Part shown: positions 26,681 to 35,154 of the stretch, one piece after another | Layout of the letters: each line of letters opens with the position of its first letter | How positions within the stretch are numbered: the stretch's first letter is position 1 | Assembly: GCF_000369005.1 (NCBI RefSeq) | Contig: NZ_KB849764.1 | Coordinates: 315,086 to 379,085 of the forward strand | From: Acinetobacter beijerinckii CIP 110307 | GTDB taxonomy: Bacteria; Pseudomonadota; Gammaproteobacteria; Pseudomonadales; Moraxellaceae | Direction: 5' to 3' | DNA length: 64,000 bases | The notes under the pieces: generated by a model | The model's database searches: none | Seen by the model: only the letters and a program-made list of their open reading frames with translations | Told to the model about the DNA's origin: nothing | Translations under genes and position numbers: made by a program

Positions 26681-27154
26681 ATGCTAAATCGTATACTCAT
26701 GAACGGAATCATGGGAATAACTATTGCTTGTGCAAGTGTGTCAACTTTTGCTGCTTCTATCGAAGGTTATTGGAAAAGTATCGAAGAACGTACTGGAGAA
26801 CAGCTTTCTATTGTCGAAATTCGCAAAGGAAGTAATGGACGTTTTCATGGAAAAATTATATATCGTTATCCAAACTCACATGGCATCGCACTCACAAATT
26901 GCACTAAATGTGCAGCACCAAACACGAATAAGCCAATTTTAGGTTTGGAGATATTATCTGGATTTAGAGAAGATCCAAATAAACCAGACTCTTATATTGA
27001 TGGTCGTGTTTTAGAACCGACTTCAGGTCGAGTTTATAAAGGTAAAGGTGTTGTGACTGGCGAAGGTAAGCGTTTACGTATGCGTGGATACATGGGTGTT
27101 TCCGCACTTGGTCGTACTGTGGTGTGGATCAGAACTGATAGTCCAAATCCTTAA
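26681..27154 (+). CDS. DUF2147 family secreted protein, copy 3
   Basis: A 157-residue paralogue: signal peptide MLNRILMNGIMGITIACASV..FA, EGYWKSIEERTGEQLSIVEI, CTKCAAPNTNKPILGL, RTVVWIRTDSPNP. It has its own 217-base upstream gap after a probable terminator, so it may be regulated separately from copies 1 and 2. GGGGT precedes ATG at 7-8 bases. The close match of signal peptides among copies points to recent tandem duplication. Confidence 0.9.
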   Translation: MLNRILMNGIMGITIACASVSTFAASIEGYWKSIEERTGEQLSIVEIRKGSNGRFHGKIIYRYPNSHGIALTNCTKCAAPNTNKPILGLEILSGFREDPNKPDSYIDGRVLEPTSGRVYKGKGVVTGEGKRLRMRGYMGVSALGRTVVWIRTDSPNP

Positions 27155-27169
27155 AATAATTTAAGCCTA

Positions 27170-27197
27170 AAAAAACCTCGAAGTTTCGAGGTTTTTT
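27170..27197. terminator. Bidirectional terminator
   Basis: AAAAAACCTCG, loop AAGTTT, CGAGGTTTTTT, 16 bases after DUF2147 copy 3. The A-run on one side and T-run on the other serve both this gene and the convergent 85-residue gene. Confidence 0.92.
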
Positions 27198-27209
27198 GTT
27201 GATTGATGA

Positions 27210-27467
27210 TTAAACAGGGCATGGTAAATTTTCGTCCTCCTGACCAATTTTTTTTGCAGCAATGAGTGCTTGTACCTTTTTACTTGGTAATTTTTCTTTA
27301 CCAAGCGCGTCGTATGTATTCACAATATTAGTTACTTCTAGTGCTGTTAGTTCAATTCCTTCCGCTGTTAAAAAAACCGAGATTACGTGGTGATCAACAC
27401 CTGCCTTTGCAAGATCGTGGATCGCTTTAATATTTTCTAAACGATATAGATGTGCTTTCAATTCCAT
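27210..27467 (-). CDS. Small hypothetical protein, 85 residues
   Basis: Reads MELKAHLYRLENIKAIHDLA..., a mostly helical, soluble protein with LTALEVTNIVNTYDALGKEKLPSKKVQ in the middle. GAGGG lies 8 bases before the ATG, and a bidirectional terminator follows the stop, which both support a real gene. The N-terminal half looks like a helix-turn-helix-like pair of helices (NIKAIHDLAKAGVDHHVISVFLTAEGIEL). I do not recognise the family and assign no function. Confidence 0.7.
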   Translation of the reverse strand: MELKAHLYRLENIKAIHDLAKAGVDHHVISVFLTAEGIELTALEVTNIVNTYDALGKEKLPSKKVQALIAAKKIGQEDENLPCPV

Positions 27468-27810
27468 AGTCGTAGCCCTCGCTTGTTATTTTATATACCT
27501 ACATTGGCATATATGATTAAGCAATAACCGTGCACAAAATGTTAAGTTGAAGAAAAAAATGTAAATTAAGCAATGAAAAGGGCGGGCTTCTGTATTTTTT
27601 ATTTAAGAATAGAAAACTATGTTGTAATTTTGTCTAAACGAACCTTAAATTCTGCTCTTGTATTTGAAAAAAGAACAATAAACATCATAAAACTCTTAAA
27701 TGAGATAGTTGTGTCTAAAGACAGGTTTTATAAGTTGGCGTATGATTTGCTAATCAAGAAGTCTTGCCAACAAGACCATCTAACGACATGACGAAAGATA
27801 AGGAATACTG
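27468..27810. other. Intergenic region before pepN
   Basis: No convincing gene; a 72-codon open frame at 27573-27791 has no Shine-Dalgarno or recognisable features. A small hairpin, GTCTTG-CCAA-CAAGAC (27761-27776), lies 35 bases before pepN and would be in its leader. Confidence 0.4.
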
Positions 27811-30417
27811 ATGAATATCGCGGCGCAACCTCCTGTACAAGCAGATCAAACCATTTATTTGAAAGACTATCAAAAACCATCTTTTTTAGTTGAATCAATT
27901 AATTTAGATATTCAAGTTTATGATGATCATACGATCGTTGATTCAACATTGGTGATGAAGCGTCAAGCTAGTGGAGCATTAGTATTATTAGGACGTGATT
28001 TAGAGCTGAAATCCATTCAACTCAACGGTAAATTATTAACTGCTGATCAGTATGAGCTAGATGCAGAGCAATTACAGATCACTGATGCACCAGATGAGGT
28101 CATTATTCAAACTCAAGTGATCATTCATCCAGAATCAAATACTCAACTGGAAGGTTTATATAAGGCGGGTGATTTATTTGTTACTCAAAATGAACCCGAA
28201 GGTTTCCGTAAAATTACCTTCTATCCAGACCGTCCAGATGTTTTATCCGTTTTTACGACCCGTGTAGAAGCAGACAAAAAATATCCTGTTTTATTGGCAA
28301 ATGGTAATTTACTTGAAACAGGCGAGGCTGGTGAAGGTCGCCATTTTGCAATTTGGCAAGACCCAACCAAGAAACCAAGTTATTTATTTGCCTGTGTCAT
28401 CGGTGATTTAGCGGTATTGAGAGATCGTTATACAACTTCTGAAGGTCGTGATGTTGCACTAGAAATTTACGCGATCGAGAAAGATATTCCGAAATGCCAT
28501 ATTGCGATGGAAGCATTGAAGCATTCGATGCGTTGGGATGAGGAACATTATGGTCGTCCTTATGATCTCGACAATTATATGATTGTTGCCGTCAGCCAAT
28601 TCAATATGGGCGCGATGGAGAATAAAGGTTTAAATATCTTTAATACATCTTGTGTACTCGCTGATGAAGAATTTACGACTGATGCAGCAATCATGCGTGT
28701 TCAATCAGTAATTGCACATGAATATTTCCATAACTGGACGGGTAACCGTATTACTTGTCGCGATTGGTTCCAGCTTTGTTTAAAAGAAGGTTTGACTGTA
28801 TTTCGAGATCAATCATTCTCTGAAGATTTACAGTCGGCAGCAGTACAGCGTATCGATGATGTTGCTGTATTAAAAGCACATCAATTTCCTGAAGATGCGG
28901 GTCCATTATCTCATCCCCCACGTCCAGATCATTTTGTCGAAATAAATAATTTCTACACAGCGACGGTTTATGAAAAAGGTGCGGAAATTAACCGCATGAT
29001 GGCGACACTTTTAGGTAGAGAAAAATACCGTAAAGGCACAGACGAATATTTCCTTCGCCATGATGGTCAAGCGGTGACAGTTGAAGATTGGGTTGCAGCA
29101 CTCAGCGCAGGATCTGGTGTAGATTTATCAAAATTCCTTACCTGGTATAACCAACCGGGTACACCTAAGCTAGAAGCGAAAGGTGAATACGATGCAACTG
29201 CAAAGACTTATCGTTTGAGCTTGAAACAAAGCTTAAAGGCACATCCTAAATATCCAAACTTAAACGCAGTGCCAATTCCTGTAGCGCTTGCTTTATTTAA
29301 TGCAAAAACAGGTGAGCAGTACACTTTGCATAGTGCTGATCTATTCGTAAATGATGTGAAAGATGGTGTTTACTTATTTGATCAAGACAAAGCTATTATT
29401 GAATTTACAGATGTGACCGAACAACCAGTCGCTTCATTACTACGCAATTTCTCTGCACCTGTGAATCTAAGTTTTGATTATTCTAATGATGATCTAGCGT
29501 TCTTGATTCAACATGAAACCAATGGTTTTAACCAATGGCAAGCGACTCAAACGTTGCTAGAACGCATTTTATTAGAAGATCACCAAGCAGATACCTACAT
29601 TCAAGCGATCAAGAATACTTTGCCTGATTTGGTTAATAAAGATCCTTTGCTTGCATCACGTTTGTTTGATGTACCAAGTGAAAGTTATTTGGGTAGCCGT
29701 ATCGATCAAGATTATGAACCTGAGTTAGTACGCGAGAAACGTGAAGCAGTTATAAATCGTTTGGCGCGTGAACTTGGCTCGTTCTGGAAAGAAACCTATT
29801 TAGCGCTTGATCCTGACTTGCAGAAAGAATTTTCTTTGGCAATGGGTGTACGTGCATTGAAAAACATCATGTTAAATATGTTGGCACGTCAAGGTGATGA
29901 ATCTGCTTTCGATTTGGCTTATCAGCAATATCAGCAAACAGGGAATATGTCTGAGCGTTTAGGTGCTTTGCGTGTTCTCGTGTGGAATGATGCACGTCAA
30001 GCTCAATCGGTACTTGATGATTTCTATAATCGTTTTAAAGATGAAGCTTTATCTTTAGATCAATGGTTTACCATTCAAGCATCTAATCCTAATGCCACTG
30101 CTGAAACGATTGCATATCTCACCAAGCATCCTGATTACGATTTAGGTACCCCGAATCGAATTCGCTCTGTGAGTGGGGGATTATCGAATAGTCCAGTGAA
30201 TACATGGAGTTTTGGGGTAGAACATTTCATTAACCTAGCGACTTATTTAGATGAGAAAAACCCAATTTTAGGTTCTCGCTTATTACAAGTGTTGTCACGT
30301 TGGTACACCTTAGCTGAACCTCAGCGTTCGCAGGTACAGCAAGCACTTAAAGCGATGCAGACGAAAGTTAAATCGAAGAATGTATCAGAAACATTAAATT
30401 CTTTACTCAGTATTTAA
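27811..30417 (+). CDS. pepN: Aminopeptidase N (M1 family)
   Basis: An 868-residue zinc aminopeptidase that removes N-terminal residues from peptides in the cytosol. The exopeptidase motif GAMEN is at residues 267-271. The zinc site is H303-E-Y-F-H307 with the third ligand E326 (LKEGLTVFRDQ). A four-domain layout with the ALKAMQTKVKSKNVSETLNSLLS tail matches bacterial PepN of ~870-880 residues. AAGGA lies 7 bases before ATG 27811. It is transcribed alone and closed by a terminator. Confidence 0.98.
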   Translation: MNIAAQPPVQADQTIYLKDYQKPSFLVESINLDIQVYDDHTIVDSTLVMKRQASGALVLLGRDLELKSIQLNGKLLTADQYELDAEQLQITDAPDEVIIQTQVIIHPESNTQLEGLYKAGDLFVTQNEPEGFRKITFYPDRPDVLSVFTTRVEADKKYPVLLANGNLLETGEAGEGRHFAIWQDPTKKPSYLFACVIGDLAVLRDRYTTSEGRDVALEIYAIEKDIPKCHIAMEALKHSMRWDEEHYGRPYDLDNYMIVAVSQFNMGAMENKGLNIFNTSCVLADEEFTTDAAIMRVQSVIAHEYFHNWTGNRITCRDWFQLCLKEGLTVFRDQSFSEDLQSAAVQRIDDVAVLKAHQFPEDAGPLSHPPRPDHFVEINNFYTATVYEKGAEINRMMATLLGREKYRKGTDEYFLRHDGQAVTVEDWVAALSAGSGVDLSKFLTWYNQPGTPKLEAKGEYDATAKTYRLSLKQSLKAHPKYPNLNAVPIPVALALFNAKTGEQYTLHSADLFVNDVKDGVYLFDQDKAIIEFTDVTEQPVASLLRNFSAPVNLSFDYSNDDLAFLIQHETNGFNQWQATQTLLERILLEDHQADTYIQAIKNTLPDLVNKDPLLASRLFDVPSESYLGSRIDQDYEPELVREKREAVINRLARELGSFWKETYLALDPDLQKEFSLAMGVRALKNIMLNMLARQGDESAFDLAYQQYQQTGNMSERLGALRVLVWNDARQAQSVLDDFYNRFKDEALSLDQWFTIQASNPNATAETIAYLTKHPDYDLGTPNRIRSVSGGLSNSPVNTWSFGVEHFINLATYLDEKNPILGSRLLQVLSRWYTLAEPQRSQVQQALKAMQTKVKSKNVSETLNSLLSI

Positions 30418-30438
30418 TCTAAAGTAAGTTTTAGCTTT

Positions 30439-30474
30439 AACCACAATCGTTTACGGTTGTGGTTATTATTTTTT
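30439..30474 (+). terminator. Rho-independent terminator after pepN
   Basis: AACCACAATCG (30439-30449), loop TTTA, CGGTTGTGGTT (30454-30464): 11-bp stem with one G-U, then ATTATTTTTTT. Confidence 0.9.
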
Positions 30475-30553
30475 TATTCAGCATTTATAGAATTTCCCTC
30501 AATTAAAAAAATTATAAAAAATAGAAATGGGAGCGTTATAGGAATAATGACAC

Positions 30554-31933
30554 ATGGCTTTGAGTGTATTTGATCTTTTTAAAATTGGTGTAGGTCCTTC
30601 AAGTTCACATACTGTCGCACCGATGCGAGCAGCATATCGTTTTGTCGAGGTATTGCAACAACGCCGTGATTTAGAAAAGGTCAAACAGATTAAAATTTAC
30701 TTATATGGTTCATTATCTTCAACAGGAATTGGTCATGCTACAGACAAAGCAACTTTACTGGGGCTAATGGGGAATGATCCTGAGACAATCAATATTTCAG
30801 CAAGTGATTTAACGCTAGAGCGCGATTTAAAATCTAAAATTTTAAAAATTGCAGGGATTCACCCAATTCCATTTGATGTGAATCAAGACATGCTCTTCAT
30901 CGATGAAGCTTTACCTTATCACCCGAATGCAATGAAGATAATTGCGCTTGATCAGCAAGATAATGAAGTCTATGCCAATACTTATTATTCGATAGGTGGT
31001 GGTTTTATCTTAGATGAAAGTCATATAGACCAAGGAAGTTTTATTGAAGATAAAACTCAGATTCCATATCCATTTCAAAGCGCAAAAGAACTGTTAGCAC
31101 TTTGCAAAAAGCATCAGTGCAGTATCAGTCATTTGATGTTAGAAAATGAGAAAAGCTGGCGAACTGAAACTGAAATACGTGCCAAAATCATAGAAATTTG
31201 GCATGTGATGCAAGCGTGTATTCAAAGTGGTTTACAACATGATGGCATTTTGGCAGGTGGATTAAATGTAAAACGTCGCGCGAAAAGTATTCATCAACGT
31301 TTATTAAGAAAAGAACATACTAATCTGATTGCGACCACCTTTAATGCAATGGAGTGGGTGAATTTATTTGCACTTGCAGTAAATGAGGAAAATGCAGCAG
31401 GCGGAAGAGTCGTGACTGCACCGACCAATGGAGCGGCTGGAATTATTCCCGCAGTTTTATCCTATTACGTAAATTTTTCCGAAGATGAATCTGAGGAGAC
31501 GATTGTAAAATTCTTTTTAAGTGCCGCAGCAGTTGGGATTTTATGTAAATTGAATGCTTCTATTTCTGGAGCAGAAGTGGGCTGTCAGGGTGAGGTCGGT
31601 TCAGCATGTGCAATGGCTTCAGCAGGTTTAGCTGAAATTTTAAATGGAACACCTGATCAAGTTGAACATGCTGCCGAAATTGGATTGGAACATAATCTAG
31701 GATTAACTTGTGATCCTGTAGGTGGCTTAGTACAAATTCCTTGTATTGAACGTAATGCCATTGCTGCTGTAAAAGCCATTAATGCTGCACAGATGGCGCT
31801 CAATGGTGATGGCCAGCATTATGTTTCTTTGGATAAAGTCATTCAAACTATGAAAGAGACAGGTAAAGACATGTCCGATAAGTATAAAGAAACCTCGAAA
31901 GGTGGTTTAGCTGTAAATTCGATTGAGTGTTAA
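30554..31933 (+). CDS. sdaA: L-serine ammonia-lyase (iron-sulfur L-serine dehydratase)
   Basis: Converts L-serine to pyruvate and ammonia. Single-chain 459-residue form. The N-terminal domain starts [24 protein letters not shown], the diagnostic motif. The C-terminal catalytic domain has [29 protein letters not shown] and [14 protein letters not shown], with the cysteines that hold the 4Fe-4S cluster. It stands alone between two terminators. The usual partner, a serine transporter (sdaC), is not adjacent. Confidence 0.96.
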   Translation: MALSVFDLFKIGVGPSSSHTVAPMRAAYRFVEVLQQRRDLEKVKQIKIYLYGSLSSTGIGHATDKATLLGLMGNDPETINISASDLTLERDLKSKILKIAGIHPIPFDVNQDMLFIDEALPYHPNAMKIIALDQQDNEVYANTYYSIGGGFILDESHIDQGSFIEDKTQIPYPFQSAKELLALCKKHQCSISHLMLENEKSWRTETEIRAKIIEIWHVMQACIQSGLQHDGILAGGLNVKRRAKSIHQRLLRKEHTNLIATTFNAMEWVNLFALAVNEENAAGGRVVTAPTNGAAGIIPAVLSYYVNFSEDESEETIVKFFLSAAAVGILCKLNASISGAEVGCQGEVGSACAMASAGLAEILNGTPDQVEHAAEIGLEHNLGLTCDPVGGLVQIPCIERNAIAAVKAINAAQMALNGDGQHYVSLDKVIQTMKETGKDMSDKYKETSKGGLAVNSIEC

Positions 31934-31976
31934 ATACCATATAGACGATTGCTAAGCTGACATAAAAAAAATTGAT

Positions 31977-32009
31977 AAAAAAGGATATTGATGGATATCC
32001 TTTTTTATT
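31977..32009 (+). terminator. Rho-independent terminator after sdaA
   Basis: AAAAAAGGATAT (31977-31988), loop TGATGG, ATATCCTTTTTT: a perfect 12-bp stem ending in a T-run. Confidence 0.92.
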
Positions 32010-32071
32010 TGACAATTTGTATTGTCATAAATAGTATGTGATGAAATCTAATACGAAGATGGATCGCTGAG

Positions 32072-32758
32072 ATGGAAATAAAAACAATCACATTACCCAC
32101 CCGTGACATAGAAGTAGAAGTTTATGCACCTGCTGAAAAATCAGATAAAGTGCCTGCAATTTTATTGCTACATGAGTTATTTGGCGTACTTGATGTTTAT
32201 CGTGAAGATGCTCAAGATTTAGCAGATCGTGGTTATTTGGTCTATGTACCCAATTTATTTAGTGGTGGTGCAGTTAAATACTGTATTCGCGCAATGGTTA
32301 GTAAGGCTGGGCGTATAAATGCTGCGGATAGTGATGTTAATCAAGAAATTCATGTGCTACTTGATGCATTAAAGGCTGACCCACGCTCAAATGGTCGACT
32401 TGGTATGCTTGGTCAATGCTTAACAGGTGGTTACGTTATCCAAATGGCAAAACGTGAGGATATGCTTGCACCTGTGGTTTATCATCATTCTTTGGGCATT
32501 CAGGGTGCAGGTGTACCGAAAAAAGAATCCTTGGATGATATCCGAATTCTACAAGGTCATTGGTCAACTGTAGACCCATTTTGCCCAGCATCAAAACGTA
32601 ATAAACTCATCAATCAGTTAGGTGATCGTGTAGAGGCTTATACTTATAATATGCCACATGGTTTCCGCAGTGTCAGTCGAGGTTTACCCGAGGCGAGAGT
32701 CGTTTGGCAGCGAACGGTTGATTTTTTCGATCGAGAATTAAAACAAATAGGCGTATAA
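32072..32758 (+). CDS. Dienelactone hydrolase family protein
   Basis: A 228-residue alpha/beta hydrolase. VPAILLLHELFGV gives the oxyanion strand, and LGMLGQCLTGGYVIQ carries the Cys nucleophile in G-x-C-x-G-G-like context. HWSTVDPFCPASKR supplies the acid region and MPHGF the catalytic His. Dienelactone hydrolases open dienelactones in chlorocatechol pathways, but no ring-cleavage genes lie here, so the true substrate is unknown. The RDD protein gene follows 65 bases later. Confidence 0.85.
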   Translation: MEIKTITLPTRDIEVEVYAPAEKSDKVPAILLLHELFGVLDVYREDAQDLADRGYLVYVPNLFSGGAVKYCIRAMVSKAGRINAADSDVNQEIHVLLDALKADPRSNGRLGMLGQCLTGGYVIQMAKREDMLAPVVYHHSLGIQGAGVPKKESLDDIRILQGHWSTVDPFCPASKRNKLINQLGDRVEAYTYNMPHGFRSVSRGLPEARVVWQRTVDFFDRELKQIGV

Positions 32759-32823
32759 ATGTTATTCTCAAAATAGATCATGAATAAGTGTTTATTTTTA
32801 TAAAAAATAAAAGGTGAGAGAAA

Positions 32824-33240
32824 ATGTCTTCTAAATATGAATATGCTGGGTTTTGGATACGCTTGGGCGCCTCTATTATTGATAACATTATTATTATTGT
32901 CGCATTAGTACCGATAGGAATGTTGATGGGCTGGAACTCCATGTATTCATCTAATATGACATCAGCCGTAGATTGGATTTGGCAAATTCTAATCGCTGCT
33001 TTTTGTATATTCTGTTGGGTTAAATTTGCGGGCACGCCTGCAAAACGTTTACTCCAATTAAAAGTACTTGATGAGAAAACAGGTGAAAATATCACTGTGG
33101 TTCAGGGGATTATTCGTTATATAGGCTATTTCCCATCAATACTTGTGTTATTTATTGGTTTAATCTGGGTTGCTTTTGATTCTAAAAAACAAGGCTGGCA
33201 CGACAAAATGGCAAAAACTGTTGTGGTCAGAGAGCTTTAA
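32824..33240 (+). CDS. RDD family membrane protein
   Basis: A 138-residue protein with three hydrophobic segments (residues ~10-34, 50-66, 96-116). The RDD hallmarks are visible: Arg and Asp in FWIRLGASIIDNI, and AGTPAKRLLQLKVLDEKTG after the second segment. It ends FDSKKQGWHDKMAKTVVV, the common C-terminal signature. Roles in ion or polyamine transport have been proposed for some members, without consensus. AGGTGAGA precedes ATG. Confidence 0.9.
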   Translation: MSSKYEYAGFWIRLGASIIDNIIIIVALVPIGMLMGWNSMYSSNMTSAVDWIWQILIAAFCIFCWVKFAGTPAKRLLQLKVLDEKTGENITVVQGIIRYIGYFPSILVLFIGLIWVAFDSKKQGWHDKMAKTVVVREL

Positions 33241-33287
33241 TTTAGAGCGAAATTTTATCATGTAATAAAAAATTCATATGATAGGGC

Positions 33288-33315
33288 TTGTGAATCAATT
33301 CGCATGTCCTATAAT
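33288..33315 (+). promoter_or_regulatory. Sigma-70-like promoter in the gap before the outer-membrane gene
   Basis: TTGTGA (33288-33293), 16-base spacer, perfect TATAAT (33310-33315). The predicted start is near 33322, about 230 bases upstream of the next coding start. Confidence 0.55.
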
Positions 33316-33321
33316 GCCGTT

Positions 33322-33450
33322 GAGTTTATTCACGGAGATCCTAAATGGGAAGTTGTTCGAGGTTCGGGTTTAATAAAGGATTAAGCCAAAGCGAATACTG
33401 AGCAAGTGAGCTATTTAGGTCGGCTATCTTGCAATGAGATAGCTTTGTTA
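33322..33450 (+). ncRNA. Candidate structured small RNA or leader
   Basis: Between the promoter above and the next gene there is no open frame with a ribosome site. The stretch folds locally: GGTTTAAT (33367-33374), loop AAAGG, ATTAAGCC (33380-33387); and GCTATCT (33423-33429), loop TGCAATG, AGATAGC (33437-33443), then TTTGTTA, a weak terminator-like end. The predicted transcript is ~120-130 bases. It could instead be the 5' leader of the outer-membrane gene at 33551. I match it to no known RNA family. Confidence 0.35.
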
Positions 33451-33550
33451 AAAATTATCCAAACCTTCCTATAAAATTTTGCTGTATCCACAAAATTTAT
33501 TCTATTGACTACGTCCTGTTTAGTTTCTCACCTAAAATAGGGAGAAGCCT

Positions 33551-34242
33551 ATGTTTTTTCATGCTTCCATTCAATGGCTTGTTGTTCTTAACGTATTTAT
33601 TTTATGTGGATTATTGCTGCCCCAAAAGAGTAAGGCTGGCTCACTCATCAACACCGATGATATTTCTATAACAGCAGCACAGCAGTGTCAGCTAGAAAGT
33701 ACTTATAATTATAATCGAGACGGAACGTGGTCTTATCAAGTCGTACCTGCCTGTAATCTCAATCAAAATTTAGAAGTATCTTTGGGCTATCATTCAAGTA
33801 AAGACCACGATCAGATTCATGGCTTTTCGCTTCAAGCGAAAAGTATTTTAAAGCCAATCGAAAATGATTGGGGTATTGCCAGTAGTTTACAGCTATCCCG
33901 TGATGATGTAGCTCATCATGGGGATTTAAACTGGTTTTTGAATGTTCCAGTCAGTTTTCAACTCTTAGATCAACGTTTAGCATTGGATACTAATCTCGGT
34001 TATCAACAGGCCGATGAGCGTCTAGTTCGCTGGGGAATTGCTTCAACTTATACGCTGACCGAGCATGTTGGTGTAACACTGAAACTTATAATCAAGACCG
34101 TCAAGCGCCATTTTTTCAAACAGCGCTGCAATACAGTTTGATTCCGAATGTACTTACTTTAGAAGCTTCCTTTGGCGATCGTCTACATCGTTTAAAACAG
34201 CATTGGTTTGGACTCGGTTTAAGTTATACACCGTCATCATAA
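33551..34242 (+). pseudogene. Outer-membrane beta-barrel-like protein, frameshifted
   Basis: Starts with a strong GGGAGAAG at ATG 33551 and a signal peptide (ILCGLLLPQKSKA). It continues as amphipathic strands (WSYQVVPACNLNQNLEVSLGYHS, LALDTNLGYQQ). In the first frame the protein stops at 34141 after an unlike tail (KLIIKTVKRHFFKQ). From 34081 the reading moves one base to ETYNQDRQAPFFQTALQYS, SFGDRLHRLKQHWFGLGLSY and stops at 34242; this second part carries the expected C-terminal strand pattern. A single-base loss near 34073-34081 explains it. Either a real inactivation or a sequence error. The function of the intact protein is unknown. Confidence 0.75.
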
Positions 34243-34299
34243 TTAGCTTAAATTCAGTTGATCTATTATTAGACTTATTGATGAAAATATAGGTGTAAG

Positions 34300-35019
34300 A
34301 TGCAATTAAAATTTTTACAAAATATTGATTTATCGAATATTGCTGACACTTTGGTCAGTCTATCTGTTGCTTTTATTCTCGGTGCATTAATTGGTTTTGA
34401 ACGTCAGTATCGACAACGTACGGCTGGACTCAGAACCAATGTTTTAGTCGCTGTTGGTGCTGCAATTTTTGTCGATATTGCCACAAATTTAACTGGTGCA
34501 GAAGGTGCAGTTCGTGTGATTGCTTATGTAGTTTCAGGGATTGGTTTCTTGGGCGCAGGTGTGATTATGCGCCAAGAAGGCAATATTCATGGTTTAAACA
34601 CGGCAGCAACTCTCTGGTGCTCAGCCGCCGTGGGCGCTTCTGCGGGTTCAGATCTTATTATTGAAGCAATATTGGCAACGGCTTTTATCTTGGCAGCCAA
34701 TACTTTACTAAGACCGATTGTTCATGCAATAGACCGTCGTCCATTAGATGACGAAACTGAAGTGTTACATGTGATTTATATCATTTGTGATCGTGTACAA
34801 AGTAAAGTTGTAATGGATGAATTAAATCTGACGCTGAAACATCATAATTATCCAGCTAAAGATATTGAAGTCACTCCATTTGGTGAAAAGGAAGTGGAAA
34901 TTGAGGTGACGTTGATTGCGACTTCGATCGAAAGTGAAGATGCACAGCATATTATTAATCATTTGAATGCGATGCCACAGATTCGTCAGACATTCTGGGA
35001 TAAAAATGCCGTAACATAA
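34300..35019 (+). CDS. MgtC/SapB family membrane protein
   Basis: A 239-residue protein. The membrane domain (~15-150) has LGALIGFERQYRQRTAGLRTNVLVAVGAA and VVSGIGFLGAGVIMRQEGNIHGLNTAATLWCSAAVG, the MgtC signature. The C-terminal ~85 residues form an ACT-like cytosolic domain (DVIYIICDRVQ..., DIEVTPFGEKEVEIEVTL). MgtC in Salmonella inhibits the F-ATPase and helps growth at low magnesium. Many chromosomal homologues have no known role, and no mgtB-type transporter is adjacent. Confidence 0.9.
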   Translation: MQLKFLQNIDLSNIADTLVSLSVAFILGALIGFERQYRQRTAGLRTNVLVAVGAAIFVDIATNLTGAEGAVRVIAYVVSGIGFLGAGVIMRQEGNIHGLNTAATLWCSAAVGASAGSDLIIEAILATAFILAANTLLRPIVHAIDRRPLDDETEVLHVIYIICDRVQSKVVMDELNLTLKHHNYPAKDIEVTPFGEKEVEIEVTLIATSIESEDAQHIINHLNAMPQIRQTFWDKNAVT

Positions 35020-35154
35020 TATTTGTGTATCACGGTTTATAGATTTTTTAGCTATTTAAAATCATGGATTTGAGATGGATTGTCTCATAAATAATATATA
35101 AGTCTTCTATTGTTTCACATAAAATGATTTCAGATTGATAAAAATGAGAACAGT

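Noticed and set aside
27573..27791. 72-codon open frame upstream of pepN
   Set aside because: No ribosome-binding site, no recognisable motif, AT-rich composition; reads like chance in an AT-rich gap.
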